Origin: Treponema sp.
Lineage (GTDB): Bacteria; Spirochaetota; Spirochaetia; Treponematales; Breznakiellaceae
Assembly: GCA_009780855.1 (NCBI GenBank)
Contig: WQZG01000019.1
Location: 1-47,335 of the forward strand
Reading direction: 5' to 3'
Length of the DNA: 47,335 nucleotides
The translations under genes were made by a program, and so were the position numbers. Of this stretch, positions 18,301 through 26,832 are shown in pieces. The notes below the pieces were generated by a model. It saw only the letters and a list, made by a program, of their open reading frames with translations, made no database searches and had not been told where the DNA came from. How positions within the stretch are numbered: position 1 is the stretch's first letter; every line of letters starts with the position of its first letter.

Positions 18301-18547
18301 AACGCCTGACCGTTACGACATGATTTTTATGGATGTTCAGATGCCGGAGATGGACGGTTACGAAGCGACGCGTTTTATACGGGCACTGGATATTCCTGAG
18401 GCAAAAAAAATCCCCATAATCGCGATGACGGCCAATGTGTTCCGCGAAGATATTGAAAAATGCCTCGACGCCGGCATGAATGCCCATGTCGGGAAGCCTA
18501 TTGATCTTAAAGAAGTGCTGAACAAATTGCGGGCGTATTTGATATAA
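15371..18547 (+). CDS. [FeFe]-hydrogenase-like sensor hybrid histidine kinase
   Basis: Domains in order: two 4Fe-4S clusters (Cys12/15/18/22 and 47/50/53/57); hydrogenase H-cluster domain (about 80-310); an FeS domain with Cys385/388/393/410; PAS (about 430-540); HisKA with His565 in ANMSHEIRTP; HATPase (about 680-790); a degenerate receiver (about 800-920); and a canonical receiver (about 935-1057, LLVEDVEINRE, IFMDVQMPEMDGYE). H-cluster ligands are kept: Cys142 (TQPCP), Cys190 (LSPCVAK), Cys293 and Cys297 (NCENGC). The residue of the proton-transfer cysteine of catalytic enzymes (TSCCP) is Pro141, so it is probably a sensor of H2 or redox state, not an efficient catalyst. Hydrogenase-like sensors of this build are known from termite-gut treponemes. 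A CAGGAG site lies 9 bases before the ATG. Phospho-output may pass to a separate partner, as no DNA-binding domain is present. Confidence 0.9.
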   Translation: MKEIVKTRHELCTGCNRCVRECPMELTNITYQDELGNIKVKIDQPKCIACGRCISACKHNARYFLDDTARFFEDLSGGVPISLITAPSIRTNIPEWKRLFTYLKKLGVNKIYDVSLGADICIWGYIRYLEKTDHKHIITQPCPVIVRYIEIYRHDLLKYLSPVNSPMGCISTYMRKYEGITDRIAALSPCVAKAYDFGDTALTQYNVTFTRMLEYLKENNIELPAVETGFDHYESGLGSVFPMPGGLKENIEFFTGKKYRITKAEGYDLYELLNLYGETPEDLLPDVFDVLNCENGCNIGPAATHNKSIFEIDMFMDKNRKAADSRRREYYEDLYKKYNSTFNLSHFLRKYDPVEIELPQITEADINKAFESLYKTDETKRNVDCGACGSDTCYDMARKIALGVNIPINCIVKTMEQAKEEHEDNISTLQQLGTIWDNVESGIAIVDAETRIIVDVNPVAARMNGGLKENMVGQVCYHFFGQDKCPVLDMNASFEHDEMNFYKTDGTVIPIIKTVSKITYKGRPALLESFTDISYIKEVDKQKRMLEVAEQANKAKSLFLANMSHEIRTPMNAIIGMTSIAKVANSTERKDYAIEKIEAASKHLLGVINDILDISKIEASKFELSPVEYRFEEMLKQVVTVNIFRINDKKQKLRVNIDRLIPEHLYGDTQRLAQVITNLLSNAVKFTPEDGTITVNAKFIKEENNLCTILIQIIDTGIGISPEQQSKLFQSFQQAENSTTRKYGGTGLGLVISKNIVEMMGGNIWIESELGKGSTFAFTIKTKRVNDEAKLIPDWKNIRILAAMDDSDCLAHLKSFTEGYGAVCDTALNGDSALFLREKNGPYNMYFIDYNLPGANSLNLAQTFKEKDCGKAYTVVVNGFELGTIEEEAKKSGVDSLISKPLFPSSIVDAVNGYFGITMHKIEPKPADFTDDFKGSCILLVEDVEINREIIMTLLEPLEITIDCAENGRIATSMFMETPDRYDMIFMDVQMPEMDGYEATRFIRALDIPEAKKIPIIAMTANVFREDIEKCLDAGMNAHVGKPIDLKEVLNKLRAYLI

Positions 18548-18553
18548 TACTGT

Positions 18554-19282
18554 ATGGTCAATAAGTTTAATTTATTGGAACGGCTGCTGGAAGAAAAAAA
18601 CATGCGGTTAAAGGGCGGATTGTACCACCTTACCCAAATTAAATTCAGTTATAATTCCAACCATATTGAAGGCAGCAAACTTTCGGAAGAACAGACCCGT
18701 TATATATACGAAACCAATACAATAAATATTGATACCGGAAAAACAGCCAATGTTGATGATATAATTGAAACTGTCAATCATTTTGCGTGTTTCGATTTTT
18801 TACTGGATATTGCCAAAAGACCTTTATCACATGAAATTATCAAGGAATTTCACAGGATACTTAAGACCAATACCTCTGATTCGCGCCGGGAGTGGTTTAA
18901 GGTTGGTGATTATAAAACAATGCCCAATGTTGTGGCCGATACAGAAACTACGCCGCCGGGAAAAGTATACAGCGAAATGTCTGTTCTTCTCGATTTATAT
19001 AACAGATTGGAAAATATTGATATAAAAGAAATAATTAAATTTCATTATAATTTTGAGAAAATTCATCCTTTCCAGGACGGCAACGGACGGGTCGGCAGGC
19101 TTGTTATGTTTAAAGAATGCCTTAAATATGGAATAATGCCTTTTATAATAGAAGATGAGTATAAATTTTTTTATTACCGCGGTCTTAAGGAATTTTTACG
19201 GGCAGAAGGTTACCTGGTTGATGCCTGCCTTTCTGCCCAGGACAAGTACGCAGAAACTGTTAGCTATTTTTCCCCCGAATAA
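18554..19282 (+). CDS. Fic-family protein (probable AMP transferase)
   Basis: The Fic active-site motif is complete: IHPFQDGNGRVGRL, with catalytic His171. Near the N-terminus SNHIEGSKLS (Glu39-Gly40) matches the (S/T)xxxE(G/N) inhibitory helix of class II Fic proteins, which keeps the enzyme inactive until displaced. At 242 residues it is a compact stand-alone form without a recognisable DNA-binding domain. The start follows the sensor kinase stop by 6 bp without a clear ribosome binding site, so translation may be coupled to the kinase gene. The target is unknown. Class II Fic proteins are often self-regulating and act on host or bacterial proteins. Confidence 0.85.
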   Translation: MVNKFNLLERLLEEKNMRLKGGLYHLTQIKFSYNSNHIEGSKLSEEQTRYIYETNTINIDTGKTANVDDIIETVNHFACFDFLLDIAKRPLSHEIIKEFHRILKTNTSDSRREWFKVGDYKTMPNVVADTETTPPGKVYSEMSVLLDLYNRLENIDIKEIIKFHYNFEKIHPFQDGNGRVGRLVMFKECLKYGIMPFIIEDEYKFFYYRGLKEFLRAEGYLVDACLSAQDKYAETVSYFSPE

Positions 19283-19304
19283 TGTGGCTGGATCTACATT
19301 ATTC
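19277..19304 (+). other. Hairpin overlapping the fic stop codon
   Basis: GAATAATGT (19277-19285) pairs perfectly with ACATTATTC (19296-19304) around a 10-base loop. The TAA stop (19280-19282) lies inside the left arm. There is no T-run after it, so a role in mRNA stability or partial termination is possible. Confidence 0.4.
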
Positions 19305-19347
19305 CCTTGAAAAATGTAAATTACTGCGATAAAATTATTAATTATTT

Positions 19348-20670
19348 ATGAAACGTATAGTTTATGATAGACTTTTAACCTGGAAAAAATCACCCGATCG
19401 GAAACCTTTGTTGCTGCAGGGAGCCAGACAAACAGGAAAAACCTGGCTTATGGAAGAATTCGGGAAAAACGAATATAAAAATTATGTATGTCTGAATTTT
19501 GACAAGAATCCAAGATTAACTGCTTTTTTTAATGATGATATTAGTCCGGAATTCATTATTAAAAGCGTGGAACAGTATTACAATACAAAAATTATTCCGG
19601 GAGATACCCTTGTCATTTTTGACGAAATACAGGAATCAAAACGTGCCTTAAATTCACTTAAATATTTTTATGAAGAAGCGCCTCAATATCATATAATCGC
19701 CGCCGGGAGCTTCCTTGGAGTCGCGGGACACGGCAGTTTTCCTGTAGGAAAAGTGGATCGTATAACAGTTTATCCGCTTTCGTTTTTTGAATTCCTTGAA
19801 GGTACAGGAAAAGAAAGGTATGTTGAATCCATAAAAAATTTTGATTTTGAACTGGTACGTGCGGCATCATCAGATTATGAAAAATTCTTAAAAATTTATT
19901 ACATGGTAGGCGGTATGCCAAAATCGGTGGCTGCATATGGTGCGAGGGAAAATCTGAATGAAGTTAGGAGCATTCAGAATAATATTCTGGATGATTACCG
20001 TGATGATTTTTCTAAACATATTTCACCGCTCAATACTCCCAAAGTTGAAATGATTTGGAATTCCATTCCGCGGCATTTATCAAAAGAAAAAAAGAAATTT
20101 ATTTATAAGGAACTGACTAACGGCGCCAGGGCTTATTCTTATGAGGATGCGATGAGCTGGCTTTTTGCTACACGTCTTGTTAATAAAATCAGCCGTACGC
20201 AGGATTATATGATGCCGCTGGCCAGTTATGCCGATGAAAAAACTTTTAAATTATTTATGCTGGATATAGGTCTTCTGAGCGCGAAGTCTTCACTGGATAT
20301 ATCCGCACTGATGGAGCCTGAAGATCATTTATTCAGTATTTTTAATGGAGCACTTACCGAACAATTTGTTATGCAGGAGTTAATAAGTGCCGGATTTTCA
20401 CCTTATTATTGGGGCAGGGAGAAGGGTGAAGCTGAAGTGGATTTTATTATTCAATGGCAGAATAATATTATACCTATTGAAGTAAAATCGGGCATCAGGA
20501 CCAAGTCCAAGAGTCTTGATGTGTTCAGAAAGCTATACAATCCAAAATATTCAATACGGGCATCTTTAAAAAATTTTGGTATTGCCGGTGATTTATCTGG
20601 CAGATTATTTTCAATACCGTTGTACATGATTGCGTCTTTTCCGGAAATCCTGGCTGCACAGCCGGAATAA
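19348..20670 (+). CDS. AAA ATPase with DUF4143 domain
   Basis: The 440-residue protein has the standard two-part layout. The N-terminal AAA_14 ATPase has Walker A GARQTGKT (Lys31, Thr32), Walker B VIFDEIQE (Asp92, Glu93) and the sensor segment IIAAGSFLGV. The C-terminal DUF4143 domain has the endonuclease-like motif GREKGEAEVDFIIQW...IPIEVKSG. Proteins of this group are common in gut bacteria and archaea and often scattered as accessory genes; function is not established, although a nuclease or defence role has been proposed for related fusions. No good ribosome binding site is visible before the ATG. The gene lies 65 bp after fic and 4 bp before the next start, so it may be part of one transcript. 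Confidence 0.85.
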   Translation: MKRIVYDRLLTWKKSPDRKPLLLQGARQTGKTWLMEEFGKNEYKNYVCLNFDKNPRLTAFFNDDISPEFIIKSVEQYYNTKIIPGDTLVIFDEIQESKRALNSLKYFYEEAPQYHIIAAGSFLGVAGHGSFPVGKVDRITVYPLSFFEFLEGTGKERYVESIKNFDFELVRAASSDYEKFLKIYYMVGGMPKSVAAYGARENLNEVRSIQNNILDDYRDDFSKHISPLNTPKVEMIWNSIPRHLSKEKKKFIYKELTNGARAYSYEDAMSWLFATRLVNKISRTQDYMMPLASYADEKTFKLFMLDIGLLSAKSSLDISALMEPEDHLFSIFNGALTEQFVMQELISAGFSPYYWGREKGEAEVDFIIQWQNNIIPIEVKSGIRTKSKSLDVFRKLYNPKYSIRASLKNFGIAGDLSGRLFSIPLYMIASFPEILAAQPE

Positions 20671-20674
20671 AGTC

Positions 20675-22996
20675 ATGAAAAAACTGCCGTTTGCCGTTCA
20701 GTTATCACTGATAGTTTTTCTGATTCTGATTATTCCTTTTATAATATTGATGAGCTATACGGGTACTACAACGCTGCGGGAGGCCGAAGTTGAAATAGCC
20801 CGCAGTTCACTGGAGCATATTGAGCTTAACAGCAGATTTACCGAGAACTTCATGAGCAACATTACCGCCAATGTTCACAGGTTTGCCGCTTACCAGGATT
20901 TTTTTATTTATGACGGCCTGCAAAAATATGCTTCCATACAGGGTAATGTGGAGAACGGACTTAAGGTACAGAAACTCCAGAGGGACCTTGCTTCGATCGC
21001 GCGGACCGATGACTCGATTCATTCCATTTTTATGTTTTTTGATGACAGCGATTACATTATCAGTTCTGACCGCGGAATCGTGGAGCAAAATGATTATTCA
21101 AGTCTGTCGTGGCTTAGGAATTTATCTGCCCAAAAACAGGGCCAGGGAGGTATCTGGGTACCAAGGATACTCCAGCCCGCTTCGGTGCGGGAGATTCTTC
21201 GGGGTCAGGATACCGGGTATACGGTTCCGGTAATTTCCTATGTTTATAATTTAAGCAGGCTTATTACCACGATCAGGGGAACAATTGTAATAAATATAAA
21301 AGAATCCTACATAGCCAGCATTTTAAACCCTGAACTGGACAGGGAAAATTCCATGGGTATTATGTTAATGCAGAGCGATGGAAAATTAATTACCCATCCA
21401 AAATTGTCAAACTTTAATTTGCAGGCCAAAAATCTCCCCCATATTGCAGATATCCTGGACAGCGGTCAAAATTCCGGTTACGCGTTTTACAAAGAGGGCA
21501 GCGGCCAGACATTGTATACCTGGCTTAAATCCAATTATTACGACTGGGTTTTTGTTTCGGTCCAGTCAATGGCTCCGCTTTTGGACCAGTCCAACCGTAC
21601 CATCCGCAATATGATTTTTTTGGCGCTTACTGTTGTGTTCTTTGGGACAATGGCTTCTCTGGCTGTTTTTTTCTGGTTTTCCAAACCAATGCGTCAGCTG
21701 ATAAAGGGCCTTAACAAAAACAGCGATTTTACCAAACCCGCATTCCGCAACGAGATGGACATTCTTTCTTCTGCGTTTACCCAGATTGAGCACAAGGAAA
21801 AAGAGCTTAGGGATCTGCTTAACGAAAGGGAAAAAGACGCCACAATATTGGCAATACGCAATCTTTTGTCCGACGATCCGCTGACCGCCCAGGAAACCGA
21901 AACTCTTTCGCAGGTGTTTCCCCACAGGCTGTTCAGGGTCGCGATTGCGGTTCTTGATAATTACGAAGATTACCGCCGCAGAACCAATGCCGAACAAAGG
22001 GCGTATCAGCGTTACCTGTTTATTTCGCAATCGATTGAATTGACCAAACCGCCCCTGATCTTAAGGGGAGTTTATCTGCCGGAAGCCAGAATTGCCCTCA
22101 TTATTAATATGGAGGAAGAAATTGATGCAGACACCCTTGCGCCGCTGTTAAGTAAATTGCAGGAAACTGCAGCCCCTGTTTTTGGAACAACCATTACAAT
22201 AGGCTGCAGCGAAACCGGTTTTGAATTTGACGGTGTGCAGCAATGCCTGCACCAGGCGTCGGAGGCTGTCGCGATGCGTATTTTGCGGGGGAGCAACAAT
22301 ATTATCCGGTGGACCGGCACAGAAGGGCGAAAACGTTTTTTCTATCCGCAGAACAGCGAAGTGCGTATCCTGAATTATTTAAATACCGGAAACCTGGCAA
22401 TGATAAATGCCGAACTTGATTCGATTAGTAAAACTATCCGCGGCGCAGATGGTATTTCCTATGATAATATATGTTTTATTTACAACCAGCTTGCCGGCGG
22501 AACCATACGCCGTCTCTCGGAAATGAACACCAATACGAGCGGGTTCTTTTTTAACCACGGTAATGTTTACCGTTCAATCGCGTCTTCGGAAACCCTGGAA
22601 CAGCTAAGCAAATACATGACGGATTTTTACGGAGACCTGATAAATTATCTGCATAAAGACCAGGGCGAAGACACGGCGATAGACCGTATTCTTGCCTGCC
22701 TTGGTAAATATTACAAAACCGATATGTTTTTCGAAGATATGGCCCTTGAACTTAATATGAGTTATTCCTACATGCGCAGAATCGTCAAAGAAAAAACCGG
22801 TAAAAGCGTCAATGATACTGTGAATCTATTGAGAATCCAGGAAGCAAAAATTCTTTTGCTTGACGAGAAATTAAAACTGCCGGATGTCGCCAAAGCAGCA
22901 GGTTACCGCAATACACAAAGCCTAAAACGGTATTTTAAAAAATTTGAAGGACTTAATCCGCTGGAATACAGGGCAGCCGGGAAAATTAGGAATTAG
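20675..22996 (+). CDS. Membrane-bound AraC-family regulator with Cache-like sensor
   Basis: I place the start at ATG 20675 (MKKLPFAVQLSL), 5 bp after the ATPase stop. The longer frame from 20630 overlaps the ATPase gene and spoils the N-terminal membrane helix. The order is: TM helix (about 7-30), a large extracytoplasmic Cache-type region (about 31-300), a second TM helix (about 305-328), a linker with a coiled segment, a middle GGDEF-like or undefined region, and a C-terminal AraC helix-turn-helix pair (about 670-770; DMALELNMSYSYMRRIVKEKTGKS and LPDVAKAAGYRNTQSLKRYFKKFEG). Such regulators usually sit next to LplB/YtcP-type sugar importers and control them, and that importer follows here. 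Signal ligand unknown; probably an extracellular oligosaccharide. Confidence 0.85.
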   Translation: MKKLPFAVQLSLIVFLILIIPFIILMSYTGTTTLREAEVEIARSSLEHIELNSRFTENFMSNITANVHRFAAYQDFFIYDGLQKYASIQGNVENGLKVQKLQRDLASIARTDDSIHSIFMFFDDSDYIISSDRGIVEQNDYSSLSWLRNLSAQKQGQGGIWVPRILQPASVREILRGQDTGYTVPVISYVYNLSRLITTIRGTIVINIKESYIASILNPELDRENSMGIMLMQSDGKLITHPKLSNFNLQAKNLPHIADILDSGQNSGYAFYKEGSGQTLYTWLKSNYYDWVFVSVQSMAPLLDQSNRTIRNMIFLALTVVFFGTMASLAVFFWFSKPMRQLIKGLNKNSDFTKPAFRNEMDILSSAFTQIEHKEKELRDLLNEREKDATILAIRNLLSDDPLTAQETETLSQVFPHRLFRVAIAVLDNYEDYRRRTNAEQRAYQRYLFISQSIELTKPPLILRGVYLPEARIALIINMEEEIDADTLAPLLSKLQETAAPVFGTTITIGCSETGFEFDGVQQCLHQASEAVAMRILRGSNNIIRWTGTEGRKRFFYPQNSEVRILNYLNTGNLAMINAELDSISKTIRGADGISYDNICFIYNQLAGGTIRRLSEMNTNTSGFFFNHGNVYRSIASSETLEQLSKYMTDFYGDLINYLHKDQGEDTAIDRILACLGKYYKTDMFFEDMALELNMSYSYMRRIVKEKTGKSVNDTVNLLRIQEAKILLLDEKLKLPDVAKAAGYRNTQSLKRYFKKFEGLNPLEYRAAGKIRN

Positions 22997-23004
22997 GAAT
23001 TAGG
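22984..23004 (+). repeat. Three tandem AATTAGG heptamers across a stop codon
   Basis: AATTAGG occurs at 22984, 22991 and 22998. The TAG stop of the AraC-type gene (22994-22996) lies inside the second unit. Confidence 0.8.
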
Positions 23005-23144
23005 AATCGGCGGGCAGAGAGTTTACAGTGGTGTTCACTTTTGCCATAACCGTTTATTTTTGATACAGTAATTTACGCGTATAGCCCAATTAATTTGCTG
23101 TCATGGGTTGAATTTATCAAAAATTATTCGCTAAAATAATTATC

Positions 23145-23165
23145 TCTTTATAATATAACGAATTA
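23145..23165 (+). promoter_or_regulatory. Third copy of the TTTATAATATAA promoter element
   Basis: The core TCTTTATAATATAA, one base (C for G), then GAATTA matches the elements at 9301 and 14147. Here the outer palindrome arms are not kept, but TATAAT is in the rightward direction about 90 bp before the permease genes. It is therefore a likely promoter of the transport operon. Confidence 0.5.
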
Positions 23166-23241
23166 AGAAATTATCAAATTTGGACACATCAATCAAAATT
23201 GATTATTTACAAATTTCAAAAGCGGTATTTATACTTGAATT

Positions 23242-24192
23242 ATGCGAAGTGCAGAGGCAGGGAATCCGTATTTGGGAAATATTGTTCCCAAAGGAGCTCT
23301 TTTTTACCTTAGGCGGGATTGGCAGCTTTACGCTTTGGTTTTTTTACCCATGTTGTTTGTATTGATTTTCAAGTTCGGGCCCATGTTTGGGCTTATTATT
23401 GCGTTTAAGGATTACAGGATCGCGAGAGGCTTTTTGGGGAGTTCCTGGGTAGGTTTTAAGGTTTTCCAGGATGTTTTTTCCCACCGCCTGTTTATACCGG
23501 CTCTGCGTAATACACTCCTTCTTAATTTATTGGATTTGGTCATGGGGTTTCCCATGCCCATTATCCTGGCGCTTCTTCTTAACGAAATAAACACCCGGTG
23601 GTTTAAACGTTCTACCCAGACTTTACTTTATCTGCCTCATTTCCTTTCGTGGGTTATTATCGGGGCATTGGCCTACCAGCTATTCAGCGTTAATACCGGA
23701 ATGGTTAACAATTTGATTGATATGCTGGGCGGGAAGCGGTTTCCGTTTCTTACTGCAGATATCCCGTGGCTTGTAAGTTATGTTATAATCGGGATGTGGC
23801 AGAACATGGGTTGGGGTACGATTATTTATCTGGCTTCGATTTCCGGCATTAACCCCGAGCTGTACGAGGCTGCCATGATCGACGGGGCAGGCCGGTTCCG
23901 CATGTGTATAAACATTACCGTTCCCTGCATCCGCAGTACTATTGTAATTCTGTTAATTATGAATCTTGGCAGAATTATGGGCGGTTCTTTTGAACGGATC
24001 TACGCGCTGGCAAATGTTGCAGCGACCGAATATACCACGACTATACCGGTTCTGGTTTACCGCTGGGGCATTCAAAGTATGAATTTCAGCAGGGCCACTG
24101 CGCTTGGTCTGTTCCAGTCCGTAATCGGGCTGATCATGGTTCTTGGCTCGAATTTTATATCGAAAAGACTTGGCGAAGAAGGTTTAATATGA
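23242..24192 (+). CDS. Sugar ABC transporter permease, LplB type
   Basis: The protein (316 residues) has six hydrophobic segments and the binding-protein-dependent permease loop YEAAMIDGAGRFRMCINITVP (EAA motif), the site that contacts the ATPase. The N-terminal RRDWQLYALVFLPMLFVLIFKFGPMFG and the segment IAFKDYR are hallmarks of LplB-like permeases for polysaccharide breakdown products. A stop two codons upstream fixes ATG 23242 as the first possible start, but no ribosome binding site is visible. The stop overlaps the next start (ATGA). No ATPase gene is present, so a shared ATPase of the MsmX type encoded elsewhere is likely. Confidence 0.88.
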   Translation: MRSAEAGNPYLGNIVPKGALFYLRRDWQLYALVFLPMLFVLIFKFGPMFGLIIAFKDYRIARGFLGSSWVGFKVFQDVFSHRLFIPALRNTLLLNLLDLVMGFPMPIILALLLNEINTRWFKRSTQTLLYLPHFLSWVIIGALAYQLFSVNTGMVNNLIDMLGGKRFPFLTADIPWLVSYVIIGMWQNMGWGTIIYLASISGINPELYEAAMIDGAGRFRMCINITVPCIRSTIVILLIMNLGRIMGGSFERIYALANVAATEYTTTIPVLVYRWGIQSMNFSRATALGLFQSVIGLIMVLGSNFISKRLGEEGLI

Positions 24193-25115
24193 ATAAAACC
24201 GCGGCCGTGCAGACAATACATGAACAATTAAAACATAAATCATATAAAAGAAGTTTTTCAAGCAGATTCTGGAAGATAATAATTTACGCATTTATTACTG
24301 CCATTACATTAACCTGCATAATTCCGTTTATTCATGTTATTTCAAAATCGATCAGCACAGACGCTTTTGTTGTCGCGAACAAGGTTTTTTTAATACCCAA
24401 AGGTCCGACGCTGGAAGCTTACCGCAAGGTATTCAGTGACTCAAGTATTCTGCGTTCCCTTTATGTCAGTATTTTTGTAACTGTTGCCTTTACTGTGCTT
24501 GGCATGTTCCTTACCACCTGTATGGCTTACGCACTGACCAGACCCCAGTTCAAAGGCCGCAGGCTCCTGACTTTTTTATGCGTTTTTACATTATATTTTT
24601 CCGGAGGGATAATACCGGATTACCTTATGGTAAGTTATCTTGGAATGCTGGATACATTGTGGTGTTTAATCCTGCCGCTGTCATTCAGCGCTTATAATCT
24701 GATAATTATGAAAAACGCCATGATGGCTTCCATACCGCTGAGCCTTGAGGAATCGGCGCGTATTGACGGCGCTGGGCATTTCAGGATTCTGGCGCAGATT
24801 TTTGTGCCGCTTTCCAAACCGATTATCGCCACCCTTTCACTATTCTACGCGGTAGGCCGCTGGAACGCGTACCAGGACGCGCTTTTTTACATCAAGCAGC
24901 GTGTAGACTTGAGGCCGCTTCAGCTTAAATTGTATTATCTGGTTGTTCAGGCCAACGAGAGTTTCCAGCTTGAATCAACGGTAGTATCGCTTACAAATCC
25001 TGAAGTGATGAAGGCAGCCTGTGTGGTTTTCGCGACCTTGCCCATCCTTTTAGTTTATCCTTTTGTGCAAAAATATTTTGTTACCGGAGTTATGATCGGG
25101 GCTGTTAAGGAATAA
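24189..25115 (+). CDS. Sugar ABC transporter permease, YtcP type
   Basis: The 308-residue partner of the upstream permease overlaps it by 4 bp (ATGA). The EAA loop reads LEESARIDGAGHFRILAQIFVPLSKP. The N-terminus has the typical IPFIHVISKSISTDAFVVANKVFLIPKGPTLEAY. Together the two permeases form the heterodimeric channel of a carbohydrate importer (CUT1-type). The C-terminus ends in QKYFVTGVMIGAVKE, as is usual in YtcP relatives. Confidence 0.88.
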   Translation: MNKTAAVQTIHEQLKHKSYKRSFSSRFWKIIIYAFITAITLTCIIPFIHVISKSISTDAFVVANKVFLIPKGPTLEAYRKVFSDSSILRSLYVSIFVTVAFTVLGMFLTTCMAYALTRPQFKGRRLLTFLCVFTLYFSGGIIPDYLMVSYLGMLDTLWCLILPLSFSAYNLIIMKNAMMASIPLSLEESARIDGAGHFRILAQIFVPLSKPIIATLSLFYAVGRWNAYQDALFYIKQRVDLRPLQLKLYYLVVQANESFQLESTVVSLTNPEVMKAACVVFATLPILLVYPFVQKYFVTGVMIGAVKE

Positions 25116-25132
25116 CAGCACGTCAAGGAATA

Positions 25133-25171
25133 AAAATATTACTTCCCTGTATAGGAAAGTGTAAATATTTT
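25133..25171 (+). promoter_or_regulatory. Intercistronic hairpin before the binding-protein gene
   Basis: AAAATATTACTTCC (25133-25146) pairs imperfectly with GGAAAGTGTAAATATTTT (25154-25171). It ends two bases before the AGGAGGA ribosome binding site. Such hairpins often protect the solute-binding-protein mRNA and raise its level above the permeases; that role is inference here. Confidence 0.45.
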
Positions 25172-25183
25172 CAGGAGGATTTT

Positions 25184-26791
25184 ATGAAAAGATCAGCGGT
25201 AATTTTTCTGATCCTGGCTCTGGCCGCGTCCGCTTTTGCCAGCGGCGGCGGACAGTCGAATTCTGGCAGTGCCGCAGCACCGGCAGCCGCGGGGTTTACC
25301 GATTATTCCAAAGGGTTCCCGCAAAAGGTGACCATCCAGATTCCGGTTTACGACCGGGCTTTCCAGGGATGGAACGTAGCGGACAATTACTGGACACGCT
25401 GGATGCAGAAAGAATTCGGCGACAAGTACAATGTGAACGTTCAGTATGTAGCGATCGGACGGGCAACCGAAGTCCAGGACTACCAGCAGCTTCTGGCTTC
25501 CCACAGGGCGCCGAATATCATCTTCCATTATGATATGCCCATTGCTGTCCAGTACTACGGCGAAGGCGTAATGCAGAAGCTCAATTGGGATGAGATGGCC
25601 AACTACATGCCGACATTCTGGAACAGGACCAAACCAATGGTGGAACGCTACGGCACCATCAACAACGACAGGGTTTTCTTCTTTGCCGAACGCCCCGAAG
25701 CCGATCCCTATACGACGCTCGTCCGCAATGACTGGGTACAGAAGGCCGGTTATAAGGTAGAAGACCTGACAAGCCTTGAGACCTTTAACCAGATGCTTCT
25801 CAAGTGGCGGGACATGGGTCTGGGTGTTTATGGTACCCAGCTTTTGGCGAACAACTTTACATACAGCTATCCCTTCCGCGACTGGCCCATTAATGATGCG
25901 GAAAGAACCCTGTACTCTGAACTGTCAGTTGCCGATCTGACCTGGGCGCCGTCTAAAGCCTTCCTCAAGGACATGAACTGGAAATATAACAATAATGTTC
26001 TTGACAAGGAATTCTACCTGCGCAACGACGAAGCCAAAACAAAGGCCGAATTTGTGGCAGGCCGGACCGGGAACTTTAGTTTCTACATGGCAAGCAATAC
26101 CGATGTTATGTCTTCGCTCAAGGCGAATAACCCGACAGCAGATGTAGCGGTTCTGCCCCCGGGCTGGAACGTTCCCCAGGGCAAAGTCAACCAGGGACGC
26201 GGCTACTGGCCCTTTGGTATGATTATGGGCATCAATTACGAATCAACCGATCAGCAGCGCATCGCAACCTGGATGTTCCTTGAATGGCTTAACCAGGACG
26301 CCAATCTGTTCGCGCTGCAGAACGGAGTCGCCGGCCAGAATTATACTTTGGATACAAACGGACTTCCCGTCAGGGTCGCGAATTACAACGGCGAATCCAA
26401 TCTGAGCGCCAACAGCAATAAAGATTATTGGTGCCTTATCGTAGAAGCTGCCAGGTATCCCAACCAGGATATGTTCTGGGCCGCCAACAAAGCCCTCTGG
26501 ACACCGGCCGGTTACGGTAACCTCGTTGATGATTTGATTAAATATTACAGGGCCGCATCTCCGTACCGCACACCGGATGCCCTCTTTACAGTACCGCTGA
26601 CGGCAATGGCAGAATACCGCGCCGACCTCAATGTTCTGTTCCAGGAACTTTACGTAAAATGCGTAACCTGCCCGGAAGCCCAGTTTGAATCTGTTTACGC
26701 GGACGCCTGCAAAACTTATCTTTCAGCCGGGTACCAGTCTGTACTGGACGAAAAGCAAAAGGTAATCGCAGCCGGAAATTACATAAAGTAA
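25184..26791 (+). CDS. Extracellular sugar-binding protein of the ABC importer
   Basis: The 535-residue protein starts with MKRSAVIFLILALAASAFAS followed by a Gly/Ser/Ala-rich linker. No lipobox cysteine is present; a type I cleavage after AFA is likely. The length and the pattern of tryptophan- and tyrosine-rich segments fit the large family 1 solute-binding proteins that pair with LplB/YtcP permeases. An AGGAGGA site lies 5 bases before the ATG. It presumably catches an oligosaccharide in the periplasm and feeds the two upstream permeases. Codon use is more GC-rich than in region 2, consistent with a highly expressed native gene. Ligand unknown. Confidence 0.87.
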   Translation: MKRSAVIFLILALAASAFASGGGQSNSGSAAAPAAAGFTDYSKGFPQKVTIQIPVYDRAFQGWNVADNYWTRWMQKEFGDKYNVNVQYVAIGRATEVQDYQQLLASHRAPNIIFHYDMPIAVQYYGEGVMQKLNWDEMANYMPTFWNRTKPMVERYGTINNDRVFFFAERPEADPYTTLVRNDWVQKAGYKVEDLTSLETFNQMLLKWRDMGLGVYGTQLLANNFTYSYPFRDWPINDAERTLYSELSVADLTWAPSKAFLKDMNWKYNNNVLDKEFYLRNDEAKTKAEFVAGRTGNFSFYMASNTDVMSSLKANNPTADVAVLPPGWNVPQGKVNQGRGYWPFGMIMGINYESTDQQRIATWMFLEWLNQDANLFALQNGVAGQNYTLDTNGLPVRVANYNGESNLSANSNKDYWCLIVEAARYPNQDMFWAANKALWTPAGYGNLVDDLIKYYRAASPYRTPDALFTVPLTAMAEYRADLNVLFQELYVKCVTCPEAQFESVYADACKTYLSAGYQSVLDEKQKVIAAGNYIK

Positions 26792-26832
26792 TTATGATTT
26801 ATTAAAGAAAGGCATGACATGTAACGAAAAGT

